Source: Lachnospiraceae bacterium
GTDB lineage: Bacteria > Bacillota > Clostridia > Lachnospirales > Lachnospiraceae
Reading direction: 5' to 3'
Length of the DNA stretch: 64,000 bases
Assembly (NCBI GenBank): GCA_030524705.1
Contig: JAUNGD010000001.1
Coordinates: forward strand, 1-64,000
Numbering within the stretch: position 1 is the first letter of the stretch; the number at the start of each line of letters is the position of its first letter. The notes beneath the pieces are model-generated. The model saw nothing but the letters and a program-made list of their open reading frames with translations, had not been told where the DNA came from and did no database searches. Position numbers and translations under genes: made by a program. Positions 27,141-34,606 of this stretch are shown here, in pieces.

Positions 27141-27220
27141 GTGCGAAGGGCACTGTGACTGCCTGTGACAGGAGTAATAATGTGCGAAGGACACTGTGAC
27201 TGTCCGTGACGGAAGGAATA
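27141..27220. repeat. Two imperfect tandem repeats of about 40 bp before metY
   Basis: The unit begins GTGCGAAGGGCACTGTGACT at 27141 and again, with few changes, at 27182; part of a third (TGCGAAGCG) follows at 27221. Each unit also contains an internal TGTGAC or CGTGAC pair. No ORF or known riboswitch is recognised; it lies in the 197-bp leader region of metY. Confidence 0.6.
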
Positions 27221-27306
27221 TGCGAAGCGAATTGTGCTTGGCGTGATAAGAGCGCATTAGGAAGTGAACTGCAAAAGCAGGTATAATTGAGGGAGGAAAA
27301 GGTTTT

Positions 27307-28593
27307 ATGAGTAACTATGAAATCGAAACAAAATGTATCCAATCCGGCTGGAAGCCGAAAACCGGCGAGCCGAGAATGCTGCCGATCTATCAGAGTACTA
27401 CCTTTAAGTACGATACGACAGACCAGATGGGTAAGCTTTTCGACCTTGAGGCGGACGGATATTTCTATACGAGATTACAGAACCCGACGAATGATGCGGT
27501 GGCGGCCAAGATCGCAGATCTTGAGGGCGGCGTTGCTGCAATGCTGACGTCCTCCGGGCAGGCGGCGAATTTTTATGCCGTATTCAATATCTGTGAGGCT
27601 GGAGATCATGTGATCTGCGCTTCAGCGATCTATGGCGGCACTTTCAATCTTCTGGGCGTGACCTTGAAGAAGCTGGGAATTGAGTGTACCTTTGTTGACG
27701 TGGATGCGGATGAGGAAACGCTGGATCAGGCATTCCGGCCCAATACGAAGGCCGTGCTGGCGGAGAGTATTTCCAATCCGGCCCTGGTCATTCTGGATAT
27801 TGAGAAAATGGCAAAGCTGGCGCATGCACACGGCGTACCGCTGATCGTAGATAACACCTTTGCGACACCGGTGAACTGCCGACCCTTTGAATGGGGCGCG
27901 GACATCATCACCCACTCGACGACAAAATACATGGACGGACATGCTATGCAGGTCGGCGGCGCAGTGGTGGACAGCGGAAATTTTGACTGGGAAGCCCACG
28001 CAGATAAATTCCCGGGGCTGACGACGCCGGATGAGTCGTATCACGGCATTATCTATACAAAAAAATTCGGGAAAGCAGCGTATATCACGAAGGCTACTTC
28101 TCAGCTGATGCGGGATCTCGGCTCAGTTCCCTCCCCGATGAACAGCTTCCTTCTCAATGCAGGACTGGAGACGCTGCCGCTTCGGGTGGAGCGTCACTGC
28201 TACAATGCACAGAAAGTAGCGGAATTCCTGAACAGCCATGAGAAGGTGGCTAAGGTCAACTATGCGGGACTTCCGGGGGACAAATATCATGAGCTTGCGA
28301 AGAAATATATGCCGAAGGGAACCTGCGGCGTGATTTCCTTTGAATTGAAGGGCGGCAGAGTGCCCGCAGTTCAGTTCATGGATTCTCTGAAGCTTGCGTC
28401 TATTGTGACGCATGTGGCGGACGCCAAGACGTGTGTGCTGCATCCGGCGAGCCATACGCACCGTCAGATGAACGACCAGCAGCTCGCTGAGGCAGGTATT
28501 TCACCGGGACTGATTAGACTTTCCGTCGGTATTGAAAATGTAAAGGATATTATTGCGGATCTGGCACAGGCGCTGGAGAAGGCTGAGATATGA
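27307..28593 (+). CDS. metY: O-acetylhomoserine aminocarboxypropyltransferase
   Basis: PLP enzyme making homocysteine from O-acetylhomoserine and sulfide (or cysteine from O-acetylserine) in the cytoplasm. The 428 residues are the MetY length, longer than cystathionine synthases or lyases. Landmarks are IYQSTTFKYDTTDQMGKLFDLEADGYFYTRLQNPT at the N-terminus, MLTSSGQAAN, LIVDNTFATPVNCRPFEWGADIITHSTTKYMDGH with the Schiff-base Lys207, and the C-terminal HPASHTHRQMN and IRLSVGIEN. A GGGAGG site lies before the ATG. No SAM-dependent riboswitch is recognised upstream, only the tandem repeats. A bidirectional terminator separates it from convergent mscL. Confidence 0.95.
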   Translation: MSNYEIETKCIQSGWKPKTGEPRMLPIYQSTTFKYDTTDQMGKLFDLEADGYFYTRLQNPTNDAVAAKIADLEGGVAAMLTSSGQAANFYAVFNICEAGDHVICASAIYGGTFNLLGVTLKKLGIECTFVDVDADEETLDQAFRPNTKAVLAESISNPALVILDIEKMAKLAHAHGVPLIVDNTFATPVNCRPFEWGADIITHSTTKYMDGHAMQVGGAVVDSGNFDWEAHADKFPGLTTPDESYHGIIYTKKFGKAAYITKATSQLMRDLGSVPSPMNSFLLNAGLETLPLRVERHCYNAQKVAEFLNSHEKVAKVNYAGLPGDKYHELAKKYMPKGTCGVISFELKGGRVPAVQFMDSLKLASIVTHVADAKTCVLHPASHTHRQMNDQQLAEAGISPGLIRLSVGIENVKDIIADLAQALEKAEI

Positions 28594-28652
28594 TGCGTTT
28601 TACGAGAAAGCGGAGCCTGTAACGGGATAGGACAGGTATGAACAAATATACG

Positions 28653-28697
28653 AAAGGCTGCGGCAGAGTTCAGACGAATTTCTGCCGCAGCCTTTTA
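28653..28697 (+). terminator. Terminator between convergent metY and mscL
   Basis: Perfect 13-pair stem AGGCTGCGGCAGA / TCTGCCGCAGCCT with AAA before and TTTT after, so it can stop transcripts from both sides. Confidence 0.9.
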
Positions 28698-28753
28698 CAG
28701 GTATGTATTCAGATCCTGCTTAAGCGAAGGTGGTTCCTCAGTTCCGAAGCGGA

Positions 28754-29191
28754 TCAAAGCTCTGACGCACAGTGCGGGCACTTTACAGCGTCCTTATGGA
28801 TTTCAGATTTGCAATAAGGACAGGTTTTTACTGTCACTTCAGGAGCCGGGGCCGGCTTATGCAGCTTGTTGATGCCTTTGATTACCATGAAGATGACAAA
28901 GGCGGTCAGAAGAAACTGTACAACGAGCTGAATAAAATTTCCGTAAGCGATGACTGAGGTGCCAGCCTGCTGCGCGGCGTCCAGCGTAGGATATGTATTG
29001 CCGTCAAGAGAGATCATCAGGTCAGAAAAGTTAATTCTGCCCGTGATCAGGGTAATGACAGGCATGATAATATCATTGACCAGGGAATTGACAATGCTGG
29101 TAAAAGCACTGCCGATGATAACGCCGACTGCCATGTCCATTACATTTCCGCGCATGATAAAGGTTTTGAATTCGTTTACGATTTTTGCCAT
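28754..29191 (-). CDS. mscL: Large-conductance mechanosensitive channel with C-terminal zinc ribbon
   Basis: Turgor-release channel in the cytoplasmic membrane. The MscL core occupies residues 1-110: the amphipathic N-terminus FKTFIMRGNVMDMAVGVIIGSAFTSIV with TM1, an extracellular loop (about 50-80), and TM2 FIQLVVQFLLTAFVIFMVIKGINKL. Instead of the usual charged cytoplasmic helix bundle, it ends in a zinc ribbon with Cys124, 127, 138 and 141 (CPYC and CPHC). Length is 145 residues. A GGAGG site precedes the start, and a TGCTATAAT extended -10 lies upstream. It is divergent from the nuclease gene and convergent with metY. Confidence 0.93.
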   Translation of the reverse strand: MAKIVNEFKTFIMRGNVMDMAVGVIIGSAFTSIVNSLVNDIIMPVITLITGRINFSDLMISLDGNTYPTLDAAQQAGTSVIAYGNFIQLVVQFLLTAFVIFMVIKGINKLHKPAPAPEVTVKTCPYCKSEIHKDAVKCPHCASEL

Positions 29192-29228
29192 TTTGCTTCC
29201 TCCGTTGTAATCTTATATTTATCTTAAT

Positions 29229-29237
29229 ATTATAGCA
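29229..29237 (-). promoter_or_regulatory. Extended -10 promoter of mscL
   Basis: On the minus strand the sequence reads TGCTATAAT, an extended -10, about 40 bp before the start codon. No good -35 is seen, as is common for extended -10 promoters. Confidence 0.5.
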
Positions 29238-29238
29238 T

Positions 29239-29266
29239 GGTTGTCTTAAAAAAACTATGGTATAAT
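29239..29266 (+). promoter_or_regulatory. Extended -10 promoter of the nuclease operon
   Basis: TGGTATAAT on the plus strand (TATAAT at 29261-29266). Two direct copies of CACTTAATGAGCA follow at about 29272 and 29297, inside the leader. It lies back to back with the mscL promoter. Confidence 0.5.
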
Positions 29267-29347
29267 GTGAACACTTAATGAGCAATAGTGTGAGCACTTA
29301 ATGAGCACGAGCGTAGTACATGCCCGGCCGATCCATGGAGGTATTTT

Positions 29348-30400
29348 ATGCGTTTTATGCACATTGCAGACGTACATCTCGGGGCCGCTCCAGACCACGG
29401 TTTCCTCTGGGCAAAGGACAGGGGACGGGAGCTTTGGGAGAGCTTTCGGCGATGTATTGCAGATGCAAATGAGAAAAAAATAGATTTACTGCTGATTGCG
29501 GGAGACCTGTTTCACCGTCAGCCGGAGCTTCAGGAGCTGAAGGAGGTAAATTACCTGTTTTCCACGCTGGAGCGTACCATTGTGGTGCTGATCGCGGGCA
29601 ATCATGATTATCTAAAGCCCTCGTCTCCTTATACATCCTTTCCCTGGAATGAAAACGTCATATGCCTGTTTTCGCCGGAATGCGAGCGGGTGAGGCTGCC
29701 GGAGCTGCGGACGGAGATTTATGGTTTCAGCTATCATCGGCAGGAGATCAAAGAGCCCTTGTATGAAGGGCTTACGGCTGAGAAAAATGATTATTTTAAA
29801 ATATTGCTGGCTCATGGCGGAGACGCAGAACACATTCCCATGAACAAGGACGGCTTTCTGGAATCCGGCTTTGACTATATCGCACTGGGACACATTCACA
29901 AGCCCCAGGTATACATACGGAACCTGGCAATGTACGCCGGGGCGCTGGAGCCGATTGACTGCAACGATCTGGGGCCGCATGGCTATATCATCGGAGAGGT
30001 GCACCGGAAAAAGGTGAAGCTCTCGTTTGTGGAGGTGTGCAGTCGGGAATACCGTCAGATAGAGGTAGAGGTAACGGAGGGGGACACGGTTTATTCGGTG
30101 AGGGAAAAGATTGCGGCCATGATCCGGGATCAGGGGGCGCAGCATATGTACCGGGTTGCCCTGACCGGACAGCGCCATCCGAGGTTCAGGCCGGATATCC
30201 GGGAATACATGAAATGCGGCCGTATTCTTGAGATTACCGACCGGACGGTTCCGGCGTTTCATCTGGAGGAGCTTCGGCAGCAGTATAGGGGACAGCTGAT
30301 CGGAAATTATATTGACAGCTTTGGGAAAGGCCCCCAGGGCCTGGTGGAGGAAAAGGCGCTTCGTTATGGTCTGGAGGCTTTGCTGTATTCTGACCGGTAA
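29348..30400 (+). CDS. SbcD/YhaO-like metallophosphoesterase (DNA exonuclease)
   Basis: A 350-residue calcineurin-like phosphoesterase of the SbcD/YhaO type, expected to be the nuclease subunit for the ATPase encoded downstream. Metal-binding motifs are in order: IADVHLG (Asp8, His10), IAGDLFHR (Asp53), AGNHDY (Asn85, His86), LLAHGGD and ALGHIHKPQ. A C-terminal capping region follows (about 230-350). The likely role is DNA end processing or repair in the cytoplasm. GGAGG lies eight or so bases before ATG 29348. YhaO of Bacillus is the nearest named relative I can suggest, in a pair with YhaN. Confidence 0.85.
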   Translation: MRFMHIADVHLGAAPDHGFLWAKDRGRELWESFRRCIADANEKKIDLLLIAGDLFHRQPELQELKEVNYLFSTLERTIVVLIAGNHDYLKPSSPYTSFPWNENVICLFSPECERVRLPELRTEIYGFSYHRQEIKEPLYEGLTAEKNDYFKILLAHGGDAEHIPMNKDGFLESGFDYIALGHIHKPQVYIRNLAMYAGALEPIDCNDLGPHGYIIGEVHRKKVKLSFVEVCSREYRQIEVEVTEGDTVYSVREKIAAMIRDQGAQHMYRVALTGQRHPRFRPDIREYMKCGRILEITDRTVPAFHLEELRQQYRGQLIGNYIDSFGKGPQGLVEEKALRYGLEALLYSDR

Positions 30401-30494
30401 GCTCAAGGAACACCAGGATATTTTACAGGCATCCGGTCATGAAGCAATTTTACAGGTATCCGGTCAGGGAGCGGCCGGAGTGTGAGAGGGAAGT

Positions 30495-31979
30495 ATGGAG
30501 ATACAGGAGCTTTTTTTAAAGCATTACGGAAAATTTGAAAATCACAGAATTCTTCTGAAGCCGGGAATGAATATTATATATGGAGGAAATGAGACCGGAA
30601 AGACGACGATTCATTCCTTCATCCGTGCGATGTTTTTCGGATTGAGCCGCGGCCGGGGAAGGGCGGCGAAGACGGACGAGTATCAGATCCGGCAGCCCTG
30701 GGACTGCCCGGGAGCATTTCTCGGCAGCATGAGGGTTCGGGAAAACGGCGAGGTATACCGGATTGACCGGTGCTTTGACCGGAGCGCACGGCCGCTGACG
30801 GTCACGTGTGAGACGAGGTCGCAGGAGCTTGACCAGCCGGAGCGGGCCATGGCGATGCTTCTGGGCGGCATCAGTGAAGCGGCCTTTGTCAATACGGTGT
30901 TTGTTCCCCAGGCGCAGGCGGAGACAGACGAGGCTCTTGCACAGGAGCTGCAGCGGTATATGGTGAACAGTGACAGTACATTGGACGCGCAGCTTGATGT
31001 GGCCCAGGCGCTGCAGGGGCTTCGGAAGAAGAAAAAAATGTTTGAGCAGAAAAAGAAAAAAGAGGACGAGCTTATGGAGGCCCGCATTGCAAAAAAGCAG
31101 GCCAGCGCCGAGATGATCCGCAATGAGCTGGAAATGCTGAGGCGGCAGGCCGGATTTTCTGCGAAGCAATATAGGCAAAACAATTTGTCGGAGGGAGAGA
31201 CGGCAGAGGAGGACGAGTGGGAGAAGGAAACGGTGAAAGGACAGCGTATCCTTGAGCTGCTGCTTTTCCTGGCGGGCGCTCTGGCTCTTGCAGGGGCCTT
31301 TTTGCTGACGGATTGGAAGCTCAGAATTTTTCTGGGAATATTTGGGGCGGTTTTTCTGCTGCTCATCTTACCGGTGCATTTTCTTTTCGGCGGCCGGGAG
31401 GAGGACGGGCCGGAAGAGGAGCCGGAAAATGCAGGCGCGCAAAACAAATATCTTATGGAAGAAATTCGCAACAGAGAGGAGCTGTATGGAAAGCTGCAGG
31501 ACGAATTAGAGGAGCTGTACCACAGCCATGTTCGGCTGGACGGGACAGACACGGAAATTGCCGCGCTTACTCTGGCCATTGACCGTATTTGTGAGCTGTC
31601 CTCGGGAATTTATGCCAGATCAGGCGGCGAACTTGGCAAGCGGGCTTCGGAAATTCTGAGCGAGCTGACGGACGGCGCGTATGACCGGATTATCCTGGAT
31701 GAGACAGCCTCCGTCCGTATTCACACCCCTTCCCGGGTGCTGGGGCTGCATCAGGTGAGCGGCGGCACGATGCAGCAGATCTATTTTGCTTTGCGTATGG
31801 CTGCAGGAGAGGTGCTGAGCGAGGGCAAAGTGCTTCCGATCGTTCTTGACGAGACCTTTGCCATGTACGACGACGCCCGCCTTGAGGCGGCGCTGCGCTG
31901 GCTCAAAAAAAGCGGCAGGCAGGTGATTCTGTTTACGTGTCAGAAGCGGGAGCGGGAGATCCTGGAGCGGCTGAACTGA
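30495..31979 (+). CDS. YhaN-like SMC-type ATPase with two internal transmembrane helices
   Basis: Partner ATPase of the preceding nuclease. The 494 residues have an N-terminal AAA half (FENHRILLKPGMNIIYGGNETGKTT, Walker A 30-38), a lysine-rich coiled coil (about 160-215), two adjacent transmembrane segments (about 252-270 and 276-300), a second coil, and a C-terminal half with the ABC signature VSGGTMQQIYFALRMAAGE and Walker B LPIVLDETFAMYDD. SbcC and typical YhaN are near 1000 residues, so the coils are very short, and the hydrophobic hairpin sits where the coil tip would be. This suggests a membrane-tethered SMC-like ATPase. A 94-bp gap with a small direct repeat (TTTTACAGG...TCCGGTCA, twice) separates it from the nuclease. 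Confidence 0.82.
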   Translation: MEIQELFLKHYGKFENHRILLKPGMNIIYGGNETGKTTIHSFIRAMFFGLSRGRGRAAKTDEYQIRQPWDCPGAFLGSMRVRENGEVYRIDRCFDRSARPLTVTCETRSQELDQPERAMAMLLGGISEAAFVNTVFVPQAQAETDEALAQELQRYMVNSDSTLDAQLDVAQALQGLRKKKKMFEQKKKKEDELMEARIAKKQASAEMIRNELEMLRRQAGFSAKQYRQNNLSEGETAEEDEWEKETVKGQRILELLLFLAGALALAGAFLLTDWKLRIFLGIFGAVFLLLILPVHFLFGGREEDGPEEEPENAGAQNKYLMEEIRNREELYGKLQDELEELYHSHVRLDGTDTEIAALTLAIDRICELSSGIYARSGGELGKRASEILSELTDGAYDRIILDETASVRIHTPSRVLGLHQVSGGTMQQIYFALRMAAGEVLSEGKVLPIVLDETFAMYDDARLEAALRWLKKSGRQVILFTCQKREREILERLN

Positions 31980-32019
31980 AGAATTTTAAAATAACAGGAT
32001 TTGGAACGGCTATGGAATT

Positions 32020-32049
32020 GGCGCAGGATAGACAGACTGCGCCGTTTTT
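32020..32049 (+). terminator. Terminator after the YhaN-like gene
   Basis: Stem GGCGCAG / CTGCGCC with a ten-base loop followed by GTTTTT. It isolates the nuclease/ATPase pair from the sigma factor operon. Confidence 0.8.
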
Positions 32050-32225
32050 GTATCCTTGGAAAAGCAAGGCGGGCTTTTGACGGTCTGTTTTCCGATTCAT
32101 ACGGCTGAAAATTTTTAAGGAGGATGATGGGACATTTTGAGCTGGTCCTCCGTCTAATATATGAAGTGATAGAAAAGAAGTATGAGCCGGCCGGCCGCTT
32201 CACTGCACGAGAAGAAAGGAGCAAT

Positions 32226-32924
32226 ATGGAAAATCTGATAAAAAGGGCGCAGAACCGGGACGCGGAGGCATTTACGGCGCTGATGCGGAGGCAGATGCAG
32301 AGCATGTACAAAACGTCCCGGGCAATTCTGACAAATGAAGAGGATGCGGCGGATGCAGTTTCAGAGACAATCCTGACCTGCTGGGAAAAGCTGAGCCAGC
32401 TTGAAAATCCGTCGTATTTCCGAACCTGGATGACGCGCATTCTGATTAATAAATGCAATGACATCCTGCGCAGAAAGGAGAAGCTTTTCTTTACGGAGGA
32501 GATGCCCGAAATACCGTCCCAGGATACCGGCTATCTGAATGCAGAATGGAATGAAGCGCTTAAATCCCTGGACGAAAAATACCGCCTGGTGATTATGCTT
32601 TATTATGTGGAGGGATATAAGACCAGCGAGATCAGTGCGATTCTGGAAATACCGGAAAGCACGGTGCGGACCCGGCTGGCCCGGGGACGGCAGAGACTGG
32701 CCCTGGAATATGGCCGGGAGCAGACTGTCCCGGAGGACGGACAGACCGCCGGAAATATGCGGGAGACCGCCGCGGAGGGCAAAGGGTCTGTTGAGGATAT
32801 CTGGAGGACTACCCCGAAGGGCGGACAGACTGCTGGAAATATGCGGGAGACCGCCGCGGATAAGAAAGAGGCTTCTATATTGGGAAATAACAGGATTCGG
32901 ATTGAGAGGAGGCGGCTCGTATGA
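32226..32924 (+). CDS. ECF-type RNA polymerase sigma factor with repeat-bearing tail
   Basis: A 232-residue ECF-type sigma-70 factor. Region 2 covers about residues 5-75 (FTALMRRQMQSMYKTSRAILTNEEDAADAVSETILTCWEKL and FRTWMTRILINKCNDILRR). Region 4 covers about 105-160 (SLDEKYRLVIMLYYVEGYKTSEISAILEIPESTVRTRLARGRQRL). After residue 165 there is an unusual low-complexity tail holding two copies of GQTAGNMRETAA. The start is ATG 32226 behind AAAGGAG; the frame extends upstream to 32124 without family-like sequence. It overlaps the anti-sigma gene by four bases (ATGA), so the two are translationally coupled. Confidence 0.9.
   Translation: MENLIKRAQNRDAEAFTALMRRQMQSMYKTSRAILTNEEDAADAVSETILTCWEKLSQLENPSYFRTWMTRILINKCNDILRRKEKLFFTEEMPEIPSQDTGYLNAEWNEALKSLDEKYRLVIMLYYVEGYKTSEISAILEIPESTVRTRLARGRQRLALEYGREQTVPEDGQTAGNMRETAAEGKGSVEDIWRTTPKGGQTAGNMRETAADKKEASILGNNRIRIERRRLV
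32739..32860. repeat. Two 38-bp direct repeats in the sigma factor tail
   Basis: Copies at 32739-32776 and 32823-32860 differ at two positions and are spaced 84 bp, a multiple of three, so the reading frame is kept. They encode the repeated GQTAGNMRETAA of the tail. Confidence 0.8.
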
Positions 32925-34231
32925 GACAGAAGGATATGGTGGATACGATTGAATTGTTAAAAGGAGAAATAGAAATACCGGAGGTGGTACAGAAAAGGGC
33001 GGAGAGTGCCTTTGCCAGGATAAAGGAAGAAACGCAGCAGAGCGCAGACACGGCAGGAGTGCAGCAGAACGCAGGCATGGCAGGAATGCAGCAGAACGCA
33101 GACATGGCAGGAAAAGCTTTACACGGGGAAAAGCTGTCTGGAAAAGAACTGCATAAGAAAAAATCGTACAGAAAAGCATCAGGAGGGCTTGCAGGGCGCA
33201 GGGCATGGTCGGCAGCGGCAGTGGCAGCGGCGGTTCTTGTGGTGTTCGGAGTGGGTGCAGCAGCAGCGTATATGCAGTGGAGCAAGGGTCTGGAAGAAGG
33301 GCTTCAGACCACCGCCAGTCAGCGGCAGGCCCTGGAGGACAGCCAGATGGCATCCTTTGTGGGGCAGTCTGTGACCCAGGGAGATGTTACGGTGACGATG
33401 CAGCAAAGCATCGTGGATAACTATTTTGCATATCTTTCCTTTAAGGTGGAAGGCTTTGAGGTGGAAGACGGCGTGCAGCCGGGATTTTCCGGTATATCGG
33501 TGGAGGTGGAGGACACCGGGAACTATACAGGCGGATGGGGGGCCAGCTTTTACGACGGCCTTATCCCCGGAGAGAACGGAAGGGCGATTCACGCTGACAG
33601 CGGCATCCCGGTGACGGAGGGAGAGCAGACCAGCTATACAATGGCGGACGGAAACCTGGAGTTCCAGGTAACGATGCAGACCGATAAAAAGGGCGTCTTT
33701 ATTGACAAGCCGATTCATGTGGTACTGAAGGATTTGGGAACGTATTCCGGCAAGGCGGAGGATGTTGAAGTCGCTGCGGAGGGAACCTGGAAGTTTGACT
33801 GGACGCTGCAGGGAAGCGATGAGGTGGTAAAGTATGAGCCGAATACAGCTTTGGGGGACAGCGGCGCAACGCTGCTGACGGCAGAGCTCTCGCCGATTTC
33901 CGTATCCTTAACGTATGATTTCCCGCGCCGGGAGGAGACGGAAGAGGCGATAGATGAAAACGGAAACCCGTTCATGCATACGACGTATGCGGAGACACCG
34001 TATTTCTACGGCGTCCGTTTAAAGGACGGAACGATGTATACCGGACTTGCGGGCGGAGGAGTGAACGGATATAAAGAGGATAATTCGGATATATACGAGG
34101 TGATCCGGTCCCTGGACCGTGTGATTGATGTGGAGCAGGTGGAGAGTCTTCTGTTCATCAAATCGTATCCAGAGGGAGAAGGAGAACAGCCGCTGACGGA
34201 GGAGAATTTATATATCGTTCCGGTGGAATAA
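32921..34231 (+). CDS. Membrane anti-sigma factor, DUF4179 type
   Basis: A 436-residue single-pass membrane protein that should hold the ECF factor inactive until a signal arrives. The cytoplasmic N-terminus (1-93) begins with a short sigma-binding-like part and contains three copies of a VQQNAGMAG-like unit around 38-64. One transmembrane helix follows (about 94-115), then a large extracytoplasmic part (116-436). Within it I read the DUF4179-type beta-rich domain (VGQSVTQGDVTVTMQQSIVDNYFAYLSFKVEGFE). It overlaps the sigma gene by four bases. The signal is unknown. It ends the operon, before a terminator. Confidence 0.85.
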   Translation: MRQKDMVDTIELLKGEIEIPEVVQKRAESAFARIKEETQQSADTAGVQQNAGMAGMQQNADMAGKALHGEKLSGKELHKKKSYRKASGGLAGRRAWSAAAVAAAVLVVFGVGAAAAYMQWSKGLEEGLQTTASQRQALEDSQMASFVGQSVTQGDVTVTMQQSIVDNYFAYLSFKVEGFEVEDGVQPGFSGISVEVEDTGNYTGGWGASFYDGLIPGENGRAIHADSGIPVTEGEQTSYTMADGNLEFQVTMQTDKKGVFIDKPIHVVLKDLGTYSGKAEDVEVAAEGTWKFDWTLQGSDEVVKYEPNTALGDSGATLLTAELSPISVSLTYDFPRREETEEAIDENGNPFMHTTYAETPYFYGVRLKDGTMYTGLAGGGVNGYKEDNSDIYEVIRSLDRVIDVEQVESLLFIKSYPEGEGEQPLTEENLYIVPVE

Positions 34232-34248
34232 AAATAGCGTTAGTTTAT

Positions 34249-34296
34249 AAAACAGGCAGAACGGATTGCTATATTACAATAGTTCGGCCTGTTTTT
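34249..34296 (+). terminator. Terminator after the anti-sigma gene
   Basis: Stem AAAACAGGC-A-GAAC / GTTC-G-GCCTGTTTT with a 19-base loop and a T run. The 300 bp after it hold the control region of the LacI operon, described separately, and no gene. Confidence 0.8.
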
Positions 34297-34376
34297 GATT
34301 ATTTTCTTCGCCAGGCCACCTCCTGTCAATTTCAAAATAGAAGTCTTTACAAAGGAGTTGTGCAAATAGTATAAAA

Positions 34377-34392
34377 ATGATAACATTACCAT
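34377..34392. promoter_or_regulatory. Degenerate LacI-family operator (O3)
   Basis: ATGATAACATTACCAT shares 13 of 16 bases with the two strong operators downstream and is palindromic in its outer arms. Its centre lies 96 bp upstream of O1. A possible second promoter (TTTACA, 18 bp, TATAAA, 34345-34374) is immediately before it. Confidence 0.5.
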
Positions 34393-34432
34393 ATAAAAAA
34401 CGACGATTTGCACAAAAGAGAACCGTTTTTTG

Positions 34433-34461
34433 TTGACCTAAAATGCTGTGTGTGCTATAGT
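34433..34461 (+). promoter_or_regulatory. Promoter of the LacI/ABC/GH30 operon
   Basis: TTGACC and TATAGT with 17 bp between. The predicted transcription start is at the left edge of operator O1, so repressor binding there would block initiation. Confidence 0.8.
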
Positions 34462-34467
34462 TGAAAC

Positions 34468-34493
34468 ATGAAATGGTAACGCAACCATTTCAT
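34468..34493. promoter_or_regulatory. LacI-family operator O1
   Basis: Palindrome with ten-base perfect arms, ATGAAATGGT and ACCATTTCAT, around AACGCA. It is the longest operator in the region and overlaps the expected transcription start. Confidence 0.85.
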
Positions 34494-34522
34494 TAAGGCC
34501 GAGAGGCCGAATTTTTATAAGA

Positions 34523-34544
34523 AAAATGGTAACGCTACCATTTT
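34523..34544. promoter_or_regulatory. LacI-family operator O2
   Basis: Palindrome AAAATGGT-AACGCT-ACCATTTT. Its centre is 53 bp from that of O1, close to five helical turns, so both sites face the same side of the DNA. Confidence 0.85.
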
Positions 34545-34606
34545 GCGTTGCATCAAGCATATTTAAGGAAGATGATTCCGCATGAAAGTAACAGAAAGGA
34601 GGGGCT

